From Pyropia yezoensis (taxonomy: Eukaryota; Rhodophyta; Bangiophyceae; Bangiales; Bangiaceae): DNA of 64,000 bases. The notes below the pieces were generated by a model, which was not told the origin of the DNA, made no database searches, and worked only from the letters and a program-made list of their open reading frames with translations. The position numbers and the translations under genes are program-made. This document shows, one piece after another, positions 9,010-18,890 of the stretch. The stretch spans positions 7,580,545 to 7,644,544 of the forward strand of contig CM020620.1 of the NCBI GenBank assembly GCA_009829735.1. The letters are read 5' to 3'. Position 1 is the first letter of the stretch; each line of letters starts with the position of its first letter.

Positions 9010-11298
9010 CTACCGGTTGAGACGAGTGTTCGTACAGTCCGTCTTGAAGATGAACTGCAACGCGCGGTGGTCACAGCGGATGAGGAACTTCTCACCCTCT
9101 AGGTAGTGACGAAGTGACGTCACCGCCCACAACACTGCGAGTCCTTCCAACTCGGTGACTCCGTAGTTCTTCTCGGCCCAGTTCAGCCCCTTGCTGAAGT
9201 ATCCCACCGGCAAGTACTCCTTGTCCGGCTGCTGCTGAAGCAACACACAACCAAGTTGGTCGTAGCTAGCGTCCACATCCAGGATGTAGTGGCCTCCCAA
9301 CCTGGGAATAGCCAGGATAAGGGGCTTCAGCTGAAGGTCCCGGAGAGTCTCAAAGGATTCCTGCTCCACCCGACTTGGGGGAGGCAGGTTCTTCGGTAGC
9401 GTTGAGCTCACGAACTCATTCAACGGTTTCGCCACCTTGGCGAAGCCCTTGGTGAAACGTCGGTACACGTTACACATCCCGAGGAAGCTCCTCATCTGGG
9501 TCTGGGTCCGGGGGTACTGAGCCTTACGGATGGCCCTCAAGTTTTTCTCGTTGACACTGAGACGCCCTGGACGGACAACATGTCCCAAGTATTCCACCTC
9601 GTGAGTGAAGAGGTGGCAGTTACTCGCCTTCAGTGACACACCGGCGTCAGCAAGTAGCTTGAACACCTGGCCAAGATGGCCAATGTGTTCCTCCGGACTT
9701 CGGGAGAGCACAATGATATCGTCTAGGTGCACGAGACAGATCTGCCACCGTACTCCGGCCAGAATCATGTTCATAGCGCGCTGGAAAGTTGCCGGCGCGC
9801 TACACAGGCCAAACGGTAGAAGCTTGCACTGGTAGGTACCACAGTGACAGGTCACGGTAGTTTTATGCCTGTCCTCCGGGGCAATGGGAATTTGCCAGTA
9901 CCCCGCGTTACAGTCCAGGGTAGAGAACACGTTCGCCTCCCCCAGGGAGTCCAGACAGTCGTCCATCCTAGGTAGGGGATAACTGTCCCTCACCGTGCTC
10001 TCGTTGAGCGTACGGTAGTTGATACAGAACCGGGGGGTCCCATCAACTTTGGGGACGATAACCACCGGACTCGCCCCCTCGGCGTTACTGGCCTCGATCA
10101 CATCGACGGCCTCCATGCGAGCAACTTGCTCCTTAACGAGGGCCCTTGAACGGGATCCTCCCCTATACGGTTGTTGGCGTATAGGGGGTGCACCGGGCTT
10201 CAACTCGATCCGGTGTAGGGTGGCTCTCATGAGTCCCAATTGACCATCCCACAACTTGTGATATTGGTCCAAGAGGCGTTCAACTTGAACCCTCAACCTG
10301 GGTGGGACACCCTCCATGTTCACATGGGGCCGAGGAGAGGCGGCCGACTTGGCTTGATGCTTCTCCTTTCCGGACTTCGGGTCGCTACTTGCGCCCGCGT
10401 TGAGGGTGACCGCTACTACCGGTCCCTCGTGTTGGTCGATATAGCCGAACTTGGCTCCCGACTTGAAGTACTTGGGCGACGAGCTCAGGTTCATAACCTG
10501 GATCCTCCACAGGACTCCGGCTTTGGAGTCCATCGTGCCAAGGGCAACATGCACTTGGTGCTTGCGAGCATGACGGGGGTGAGGGTGCACCAACCCGTTC
10601 CCCGTATGATCAGTTACAACGTCAACGTGCGCCACCGAGTTGGGGGGCAACGTGACTTTACGGGCTAAACGCAGGGTAGCAGTAAACCCTTCTCTCACAG
10701 AGCAAACAGGCTTCGACTGTGAGACTGTCACAGGAGCCACAGACCTTCCCTTACCAAGGATGGGGATAGTTTCCCCATTCATCAACTTGACCCAATACTC
10801 AGGGCTACAAATCAAAGGCACTTGTGTAACAACATAAGGGGTACCCAGAAGCAGCGGTACCGATATATTCTCAACTACTCCATAGGTCATGTCGACCTCA
10901 TGGGTCCCCAACCTAGTTGGTAGGGTCACGGCACCAACGATGGGAAGTACCCCACCTTTGATATCGATCAGATGGTCAGCTTTAGACCTCCAGCGTTGGA
11001 GCTTCACCTCCTTTGGTAATAGCGACTTGCGTATCAAGGAGGCTCCTGACCCGGTACCAAGTACGATACGGGCACAGCAGGCACGGCCGGGGGCAAGTTG
11101 CACCCGTCCAGCCACCTGGAAGTTCTCACCCGTCAGCACCGGGATGACCCGACGTGGGTTTAAGTTCTTGGGGAGTCCTACCCGAGGTGGGCGGACTCCT
11201 TTAGGTCGCCGCAGTATCCGGCACGGTTGGTTCGTCCTCTTGACCCACTTGGCCGAGGCTGCCGTTGTGAGCTTCGGACGGCCAGCTCCAACGGTCAT
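9010..11298 (-). CDS. pol, first part: protease, reverse transcriptase, RNase H
   Basis: ATG at 11298 overlaps the gag stop as ATGA. Domain order: retropepsin-like (about residues 60-180), RT (about 350-560) and RNase H (about 650-760). RT shows the expected blocks (PRFCINYRTLN, YPLPRMDD, FSTLDCNAGYWQI, LLPFGLCSAPATFQ) and a catalytic HLDD box where YLDD/YVDD is usual. RNase H shows ILDVDAS, the Glu in VTELEGLAV and RCDHRAL. The protease site reads LGTGSGAS: the catalytic Asp of D-T/S-G is Gly (codon 11056-11058). The frame ends at TAG 9010-9012, at a site where related elements have Trp (RLxRW), so this is probably a nonsense change. It would make gag processing and integrase expression fail from this copy. 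Confidence 0.92.
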   Translation of the reverse strand: MTVGAGRPKLTTAASAKWVKRTNQPCRILRRPKGVRPPRVGLPKNLNPRRVIPVLTGENFQVAGRVQLAPGRACCARIVLGTGSGASLIRKSLLPKEVKLQRWRSKADHLIDIKGGVLPIVGAVTLPTRLGTHEVDMTYGVVENISVPLLLGTPYVVTQVPLICSPEYWVKLMNGETIPILGKGRSVAPVTVSQSKPVCSVREGFTATLRLARKVTLPPNSVAHVDVVTDHTGNGLVHPHPRHARKHQVHVALGTMDSKAGVLWRIQVMNLSSSPKYFKSGAKFGYIDQHEGPVVAVTLNAGASSDPKSGKEKHQAKSAASPRPHVNMEGVPPRLRVQVERLLDQYHKLWDGQLGLMRATLHRIELKPGAPPIRQQPYRGGSRSRALVKEQVARMEAVDVIEASNAEGASPVVIVPKVDGTPRFCINYRTLNESTVRDSYPLPRMDDCLDSLGEANVFSTLDCNAGYWQIPIAPEDRHKTTVTCHCGTYQCKLLPFGLCSAPATFQRAMNMILAGVRWQICLVHLDDIIVLSRSPEEHIGHLGQVFKLLADAGVSLKASNCHLFTHEVEYLGHVVRPGRLSVNEKNLRAIRKAQYPRTQTQMRSFLGMCNVYRRFTKGFAKVAKPLNEFVSSTLPKNLPPPSRVEQESFETLRDLQLKPLILAIPRLGGHYILDVDASYDQLGCVLLQQQPDKEYLPVGYFSKGLNWAEKNYGVTELEGLAVLWAVTSLRHYLEGEKFLIRCDHRALQFIFKTDCTNTRLNR

Positions 11299-13264
11299 TC
11301 GTTTCCCGCCGACTTGGCGTCCGAATCTGAGGACGAAGGGGAAGACGACGAGTCCGAGGACGACGTGTCCGCCCCCTCCGCCGAGGGTGTGGCGACCGCC
11401 ACCACCGGTCGAGACCCACCCTCGCGGCGTGAACGTACTTCGTTCGTAGCCGACTTCTTACTCGCATTCCTAACAAGTTGTTGGATGCGTTTACTCAACT
11501 TGGGGCAATCATATGCCCAGTGTCCATCGGAGTTGCAGTTCCAACACCGATTATCAGTTCCCGGAGGGGTCTTCCCAACTGGGGAAGGCGAAGAGATACC
11601 CTGGGAAGTTCCCACGGCAGCTACCACCTTCTCCTTGCGGATTCGGCGTGCCTCTCTCAACTCTCTGGCCTGGCGCGCCTCCTCCCGTTCCTTGGCCAAC
11701 TCGGCTTGACGCTCCTGGCGTTGTTCCTCCCGCAACTTGCGGTAGGCCTCGCCTCTGCGGTAGGCGAACCTAGCCAACTCGGCCAGGGTCGCCCGGGCAG
11801 TGTTATGCTCCCGGGTCTCCATCCGGACTGACCACTGGAGTCCCTCCACAAACCAACTCTTCACCACAGCTTGTGGATGAAGAAACCCACAAAGAATGTT
11901 GAGCTTACGGACTCGCTCCGCAAAGGACAACTCGTCCTCCGCCTCTTCCTGATGGGCTTGCGTACACTCCTCGACTCGAGAAGCCAACGCCGCTTCATCA
12001 ACCATGGCCCTCAACAACCAGTTGACGAGCTCCGAATAGGACGTCACCTCCCCAGCGCCTCCACTTGAGGAGCTGGGCATGACGGACATAAGTTCTGTCC
12101 GCAGGTCTCCCTTCGTAAACTCCTGTAGCATGTAAAAAGCCATGCGTTCACTTATGGCATTGTCGTCACAGGCTTTTGTGAAACGACGTAGGAACTCAAA
12201 GACACGGAGGGGGGGAGTTCCATCCCACTCCGCTTTGTGCCCAAAAGAGTGAAATGCATTCTTCTTGGCACGGCCCATGGCTCGGGCCTGGTCAGGACCA
12301 TACGCCACCGACTTGTTGTGGAGGGCGTAGGTCTCACAATGAAAGATCCTCTGGTAGACCGGGTTGGCTACCTGGATCTTGGGCGGCACCTCACGTTGAG
12401 GTAACAGCCGCTGTGGCACTGGGGCAAGTTGACCCTCAGTGCCCATAGTCTGGCGCGGCGCGCTTGGTGTAGCCGCCGGCGTTTCCGAGGGGAACTCCCC
12501 CGTGAAGGGCGTACGCCCCACCGAGAATGGTGCGGCTCCCACGTTGGGAGTCACAGGGGTCGCCCCCTGTTCGGGGCGACCCGGAATAGGCGTCAGGGGA
12601 GATTCCCCCTGCGCCTGCGGGCTCGAAAGCCCCAATCCGGTCTGGACATTAAGGCCATCTGGCAAACTCGCCACAATCTGATTCAGAATAGTATTCGTCA
12701 TAGTGACCACCAGGTCCGGCAAAGTCTGCCGCAACACATTGGTCGCCTCCCGACGGACAGTTTCCGCGAGGAGTGGATTGACGACTCCAGTTGAGTCTCG
12801 GTCCGCCTCCGGGAGTCCACCTGAGGGGTAACCACGTTCCTCAGGGGTCTCAATCGGGGCATGGGCGCGAGCCCATCGCCGACCAACGGAGGTCCGCCGT
12901 CCTCCGAAAGCCTAGTTGGCGACGGCTCCAAGCCAAAGTTGGCTCCAACCCGAGTGGAACCCGCGGGGACAGTCCTCACCCCTTGGGACGTTCCCGTTGA
13001 GTGTACCACACGGTGGCCAGACTTCGGCCCACCCACATCAGAAGTGTCACCCGAGTGAACTCCCGACTGAGTCGGGGTGGCCTGTTGCCCGCCCGCACTT
13101 CCAGTCCTGCTAGCTTGTGGGACCTCTAGTCCCTCTGCGACCCCAGGTAAACCCACCTGTGTCTTACCAGTATTCAAAGGCACTGAAGTACGTGCGTCAC
13201 CCGTGTACTCCCCGGACGACGGGGGGTCCGAACTAGCCACGTTGGCTGACGATCCGTATGACAC
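11295..13264 (-). pseudogene. gag of the chromovirus, frameshifted
   Basis: The 3' part (12737 to 11295) encodes a capsid-like segment (FHSFGHKAEWDGTPPLRVFE onward), a long charged coiled-coil-like stretch (about 11640-11760) and a CX2CX4HX4C zinc knuckle (CWNCNSDGHWAYDC). The N-terminal Pro/Thr/Gly-rich part is in another frame from 13264. The two read smoothly into each other if one base is gained or lost near 12855; the 3' frame has a TAG upstream and no ATG of its own. The N-terminal frame begins with GTG in a context (ACCGTGTC) that suggests a lost ATG. So this gag is probably non-functional, or needs recoding. It is followed by pol with a 4-base ATGA overlap. Confidence 0.75.
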
Positions 13265-13340
13265 GGTCCAAGCCCACCGTTCCTCTGAGACAGAGGGCCC
13301 CCTACACCCGGGTGCACCCGGAGGTAAAGTTTACCTCTGT

Positions 13341-13357
13341 CCCCTGCTGCTCCACCA
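13341..13357 (-). promoter_or_regulatory. Primer-binding site of the chromovirus
   Basis: The minus strand reads TGGTGGAGCAGCAGGGG two bases after the 5' LTR end; it is identical to the sites at 1890-1906 and 58992-59008. Confidence 0.9.
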
Positions 13358-13359
13358 AA

Positions 13360-13828
13360 TGTGGCAAAAACCACTTACACACACGACACCCAAGTTGGGG
13401 CGGTGTACAAGGGCTGCCTCCCGTGTCGGGGGAACCGGAAGAAGTGCAAGTCGCACACACTCTGTCCCTGTTGTGGGGCAAACCCCCCACTGACAAACAA
13501 GAGGATGGTGTGTGGTCCAACAGTTTCTTGGTCGGGACGGGGACGCAGGGCCAAGCCCCGCTGTCCCTCCCCTTATCCCCCCAGGGTCCCCTCAGAATCT
13601 CGCCACTCAGAATTTCCCACCCCAGCACCTGCCCACCGGGCCACACGAAAATTCAAGACGATAAATGCAGAAAACTCTCAAATCCAAGTTGGATTTACTA
13701 CTAAGCTAACTATCCCAAACTTAGGGAATACGGACCCAAATGCAGGGGGAGGAACGGATCAGGCTAGTGGCCTGCCGCCCCTTGCATGGCACGTGTTGCC
13801 CCCGTACCTGGGGGTCAATACTGCCACA
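13360..13828 (-). repeat. 5' LTR of the chromovirus
   Basis: 469 bp with TGTGGCA/TGCCACA ends, about 97% identical by eye to the 4454-4922 copy, and followed by the second target-duplication copy CGACG. Confidence 0.95.
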
Positions 13829-13842
13829 CGACGGATGGCCCC

Positions 13843-14436
13843 TCATCTCCCAATCCAGCTTGGTCTTCGACGGCCGCCGCGGCATGAAGATTGGCCGCGA
13901 CGGCTCCCTCGTGGAATCCGGCTCGCCAACGCGTCAAAAGCCGCGCGGTTGGGCTCGTCCAGCACCGCCGCATTGCTCCCGGCGCCTTCCAGGACCACAA
14001 CCACATCGCCAATACTCAACAGCCCCGACTCCTTAGCGTTTTGACGAAGCCGTTCAGCGGCGGCCGCCTTGGCGATCTTGTTCGACATCTCCGTTGCCGC
14101 CGTCGATTTGGCACCAGCGATTAACGACGCAATCAGCTCCTCCGTCGTCTGCTCGCAGGCGAAGTCTTGCCTCTCAACGCCGCGACGAGGGGTCTTGCGA
14201 ACAATGGAACCGGCGTCGTTGAATCGCCAGCGGTCTTCAACAAATGACTGCGTCTGAGCCTGATGCCCAATCTTGTAGCATGTCGTGCACCGCTTCTTGC
14301 ACACGCAATTGAGCGTCATGCAAGGCGGTGCGAGGAATAACCGGTGCGTCTCGTCCAGCGAGTGGCGACACAGCCGCTCGTTCAGTGTGCATCGTCGCGC
14401 GTCATGGCCCTCAGAGGCGCAGATACTACAGGTCAT
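13843..14436 (-). CDS. Zinc-knuckle protein of unknown function, 197 aa
   Basis: ATG at 14436. Residues 3-16 form a CX2CX4HX4C knuckle (CSICASEGHDARRC), followed by more Cys/His (LCRHSLDETHRL, CVCKKRCTTCYKIGH) that may form a second metal site. The rest is helix-prone and charged. The stop at 13843 lies only 14 bases from the chromovirus insertion, which may have removed 3' sequence; the frame does not continue into the sequence left of the element. It resembles the small zinc-knuckle proteins left by retroelements or DNA transposons. A host nucleic-acid-binding protein is equally possible. Confidence 0.5.
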   Translation of the reverse strand: MTCSICASEGHDARRCTLNERLCRHSLDETHRLFLAPPCMTLNCVCKKRCTTCYKIGHQAQTQSFVEDRWRFNDAGSIVRKTPRRGVERQDFACEQTTEELIASLIAGAKSTAATEMSNKIAKAAAAERLRQNAKESGLLSIGDVVVVLEGAGSNAAVLDEPNRAAFDALASRIPRGSRRGQSSCRGGRRRPSWIGR

Positions 14437-17239
14437 GGTCGCTCAGGGGCGGGAGCGGGGCGTCGGCGAGCGCGGTGTTTGGGGATGCGTCTCTGCCGGA
14501 GGGCTGGGGTGGTGGATGGGGGGGTGGAGGGTGCTTCGTCGCCAACGCGCTGTGAAACTGGGCCGTGGCCTCGCGGCTCACCTCTCTGGCTTTCAATCGT
14601 GCGGCTCTCAGTGATTTGACATGCGGATGGCGGGTGTTCTTCTTGGGGTGGCGTTGATCACTGCAGAATGCCGAAAGTTTAGCAGTTCTCGATGCGGAGA
14701 GTCAGATCGTAAGCTGCAGGAAAGCAGTCAAGCTTCTCAGCCCTCTACCCTCCGCTGCCGGTAGGAGCACCTTCATGCACCTAAGATGCGCCCCCTCCCA
14801 CTCCGCTCAACCAAGGGGTGGGTCGCAGACGCCGCGGCTGCCGAGTGTCGAGTATCCACGCCAGCACCATTGCCGCGGCGTGAGAGGGGCGAGAGGAGGG
14901 GGTCGTGGCCGCCTCAGTGGCTGCGCGGGCGCGTCAAAGCTACGGTGGCGGCGTAAGACAGGCAAGGGATGGGGGGGTTGAGGCAGTCGCCTGGGAGGAG
15001 TGCCAGAGCGACCGCCCAGGCCATGAAACAGGGAAAGTGGGTTGGTCGCGGCCGCCACTGAGGACGTCGCTATTGCTTTGTCTGTCCAGCTCCCCCCTCA
15101 TCAGCACGTCAGCCAGCAGCCGTAGGCGTTTGTCTACCAAGAAGCGCAGCTCACGGAAGCAGGCGGCACCCCCCCTCCAGCGCCTCCCTCTCCCCCTCTT
15201 TGGGCGAATCATTTCTTTACACGCCTTGTCAGCCCCACCCTGCTCCCTGACCCTCACCCCTTCCGCGCTCGACCCTCCCCCGCGCGCCGCAAACTCCGCG
15301 CGGCCCTACTACCCGTCTCAGGGCCCCTGCAATGCCACATGTGGGCACCACCCAGGCGGCGTTGGCGTCACCGCGGGTGGTTGGCGGCACTGGGGGCGGG
15401 CTGATACAGGCCCTCTGCCATCAAACCGCCGTCGGCTGCGCCGGCTGCGGAGGCGGAAGCGAAAACTGCGATGACGCGGAGGATGGGGTGGCAGCGGTGC
15501 AGGGTCGTGTGCGACAGGTGACGCAGGTGTTCAGTCTCCCCCGGTGAGTCGGCGGCCCATTTTCATCCTTTTATGCGCTCTGGGTCAAAGTTTGCCAGGT
15601 GGCCCGACCTCCCAGTCTTCCTTGGCGCCAACCCTAGATAACGAAGCAGCTCGTGCGCCCTAGAGAAGGCGCCAGGTATCTGAGACGCTGGTCACGGAAG
15701 TGCCTGTGCTGCCCAAGGGATGGCGAAGCATTTGCATCAGAGACAGGAGGCGTGACAGGATAATGCGCTGGGGAGGCATGCGACGCGGAGACTTCCAGTG
15801 GCATGGGGTCGGATTGCGGTGCCATCGGTGAGGGGACGCGGAGTGAGTGTGGTGGCATCGGTCCGCTGCTATGAACGAAGGTGGAATTTTACACCGTAGA
15901 AAAAACTGCTTCGCTTCTGTGCTCCTGTGCGGGGTGTAGGCACAGTGTGGCTCGGGTGGCAGGGCCGGTTGATCGCTCAGAGGCATCTCTGTGCAAGAGA
16001 CGGTCACAGCTACGACGGCCGTCAAGAAGTAAGGTCTCCGAGTAAAGCAGTTAGTAGTGCACAGGCAAACAATTACGCAACAACGCTTGTGAAAGTGGGG
16101 ATTCAAACGATATGATTGGCCAGTGCCACCCATGCCGGGAACCACGGTACAGTTCATTGAGACTTACATTTTGAAGTATCACGGACCATGCGGCCTGCAC
16201 AGAGCGGTGCGCGACCAGATACTGGCCGGAAGTGGACGCCACAAGCCGGGCACCCGAGCTGTCGATTTCAAATCAGCCGGATTGCCTGAAAGGTCTTCGA
16301 ACGCTCACGCGCGACTCTCGCGAGAGGGACAGCGCTCAGGCTTTTCATTGGAGGAAGGAAATAGCCGTCGCAATCGAGTTTGGTGGTCCACCCCGGACAT
16401 GGGAAACGTCGCAGCGAGGCGTCTGGGCATTTTATGGATAAGCACGATAGTTATGTGTCTCTAGTGCACGTCTCGGATTTTTTTTTTAATGGAAGAATAA
16501 AAAGCCACACAGGCAGCTTCTGACAAAAGGGCAGAGCATGAGAACAGGTTCCAGTCCTCGTACAATACATGTGGCGGCTTACTATAGAACTCCCATTCTC
16601 CTTGAGGTCGGTCGAACGGAGATAGAGGCGCCTGAAGATTGCGTCCTCTAAAGTACTCCATGCGCAAAGTAGCCGACCACAGCACCCCTGTACAGTTGTC
16701 CGCGCGCGCTTGTTGGACTGTTTGCCGTCTGGAACGCCTTCCCATTGGCTCGGAGGCGCGAAACAGGTGCAAATCGAGCCAGTTCCGAGAAGGTAGCCGG
16801 CCTTGCTCCTAAAGTATATGACATTCTCCGACCGTCCGTTGGAAGATACGTGACATTATGTCCGAGAGAGAACGAGGCGTACGACACAGAGACAAGCGGA
16901 GAAGAGAGATAACGAAAAGCACGAGAAGAGAGAGCTCGACGAGCAGCATCGACTAATGCCCTCAAGCGACAAACTTCAAGTGCCTCAAGTCATGAGAAGC
17001 CTAAAAAAAATCCGCCACACATGGCGTTCGGCAGAGAAGGAAAGAACTGCCAGATCGCAGCAGGGAGGGGGCAGCGGGCGACAAGGGCATCCACGTGGAA
17101 AATGGTCAGATGTACGGCAAGAGAGGCCCCCGGGTGTGGGGTCTGTTCAAGCCACAGACCAGCCTCAGAGGGAGATGGACACCCTCCCAAGGGCCCCAGT
17201 CCCACGCCTGCTCGCGGGGGGGGAGACGGCCGGGGGAGG
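14437..17239. other. Gene-poor stretch
   Basis: No frame shows a recognisable domain. 14450-15560 is GC-rich with Arg/Pro/Gly-rich shadow frames; 15560-16960 is less GC-rich and broken by stops on both strands, with a T9 run near 16480. I see no gene, RNA or clear repeat here. Confidence 0.5.
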
Positions 17240-18890
17240 AGTTTTGCCTCCGCAGGGGGGGGGGGCACGCCCAGTTAAGGGGCCGTTTTTTGTGCATCCT
17301 GGGTTTCACGGGCTCCCTCGTCTCCTCATTGGCCGACAAAGATCGATTCGATCGCTACGAGAGACAATTCTTTCACCGCATTGGCTCAAGAGCCAGGTGT
17401 CAGGTCTTTTTCTTCCTTTGGGCCACAGGAAGTTGAAGAATGTACACGTGTTCACCTGCACCCGGTGTCGCGGCCGTGTGAGGCACGTGAGAGCTAAAAA
17501 GAATGAAAAAGAACGCTGAGCAAAGAGTCAACCGTTCCTCAAAGAACGGATGCTGGAGCCACGCACCGCACCATCAAGCCCACCCTCCCCTCCTCATCCA
17601 CTCTCACAGCGCCCAAAGCCCTTGACTCTCATCCGGCGCACCCTCAAATGGCTCAATACCCGTCACACCCGGGGTTGGCGAGGTCAAACAGGGGTGAGCC
17701 CGGCGCAGGGGGCGTCTCTTCACGTCTCGGGGGGGGTGCAGTTCCCCCATGACTGTGACTCTACCACCTGTGGCGGATGTACGGTCCTCTGCATCTCGGA
17801 GGCTTTTAGAAAACCCCCCCCCCGCCGGGGTCTGAAGGAGACAGCCCTTCCCCCATCAATAACTCCATTCCTGTCGCTGTTACCCCGGGCTTTCTCAGAC
17901 ATCTCTGAGACTCCCCGGGGAAGCGTCCGCAGGCGTACTATGAGGGACGAAAGGCCTCCGAGATGCAGAGGACCGTACATCCGCCACAGGTGGTAGAGTC
18001 ACAGTCATGGGGGGACTGCACCCCCCCCGAGACGTGAAGAGACGCCCCCTGCGCCGGGCTCACCCCTGTTTGACCTCGCCAACCCCGGGTGTGACGGGTA
18101 TTGAGCCATTTGAGGGTGCGCCGGACGAGAGTCAAGGGCTTTGGGCGCTGTGCGAGGGGATGAGGTGGGGTGGGTGGCACTTCACCAAGGTGTGGTGTTT
18201 CGGTCCGGCAGCCGTTCTTCAAGGAGCGGTTGACTTTCTGTAGCACAATAGGGATCCGCTGCACGTCCACTTTCAGGGAGCACTTACCAAGGGGGATCGG
18301 CACCAATGTCACCGGGAGGCCAAGGTTGCTGTCCTTGGAGCGCAAGCCACGGGACCAAGATGGGAGCCCAAATGGGAGGGGTTTGTTGTTCTACCATGGC
18401 CGGCGGTCGATTCGCCGCCGGCCCCCTCTTTATAAACCCTCGGAGACACTACTAACTACCCTCCACCCCAAGATGCAAGTCCCGCTGGTCATACGTAACT
18501 TATAGAAACCGTGACCAATACGGACTCCCGAATTGAAAGTTAAGGGTTAGAAGTAGTCCCCCTATAGTAGGGTCACAATACGGTCATCCATATTGCTACA
18601 CTCTCCACTATGCATTCTTTTCTAATCTGTTCTATTCTCACCTGCCCCAGACGGCCGCGACAACGGGTGCAGGTGAACACGTGTACATTCTTCAACTTCC
18701 TGTGGCCCAAAGGAAGAAAAAGACCTGACACCTCGCTCTTGAGCCAATGCGGTGACAGAATTGCTTCTCACAGCGATCACATTGATCTTTGTCAGCCAAT
18801 GAGGAGACAAGGGTGCCCGTGACACCCAGGCTGCACAAGAAACGCCCTCTTGACTAGGCGTGCCTCCGGGGGGGACGAGGCTCCTTGAAC
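17240..18890. mobile_element. Long foldback (inverted-repeat) element split by a solo LTR
   Basis: The left arm (~17240-17806) and the right arm (~17950-18890, minus the LTR at 18239-18600) are reverse complements. They flank a 143-bp centre that contains an 11-base C run. The inner arms (about 17635-17806 with 17950-18120) match almost perfectly; the outer arms (about 17285-17516 with 18604-18840) only at roughly 85% by eye. No transposase is present and open frames across the arms are shadows. It looks like a non-autonomous foldback or long-TIR DNA transposon; the outer ends are approximate and I found no convincing target duplication. Confidence 0.75.
18239..18600 (-). repeat. Solo LTR of the left-edge Ty3 family
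   Basis: 362 bp, bounded by TGTAGCA...TGCTACA and highly similar to 1908-2271, with the same internal hairpin. The flanks CTTTC (18234-18238) and CTCTC (18601-18605) look like a target duplication that has since changed at one base. It sits within the right arm of the foldback element; the left arm lacks it. Confidence 0.9.

Larger units (their letters stand above)
4454..13828 (-). mobile_element. Complete Ty3 chromovirus (9.4 kb) with an antisense accessory ORF
   Basis: Two 469-bp LTRs (TGTGGCA...TGCCACA) flank the element, and the target duplication CGACG is perfect (4449-4453 and 13829-13833). On the minus strand: 5' LTR, primer-binding site, gag, protease-RT-RNase H, integrase with C-terminal chromodomain, polypurine tract, 3' LTR. 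RT before integrase plus the chromodomain places it among Ty3/gypsy chromoviruses. A 647-codon ORF lies antisense between pol and the polypurine tract. The LTRs differ at roughly a dozen positions by eye (about 97% identity), and gag, protease and pol each carry damage, so this copy is not recent and probably not autonomous. Confidence 0.95.

Noticed and set aside
13843-14436. Zinc-knuckle ORF as the other half of a gene split by the chromovirus
   Set aside because: Its frame ends 14 bases before the insertion, and the sequence left of 4454 is not in frame with it once the element is removed.
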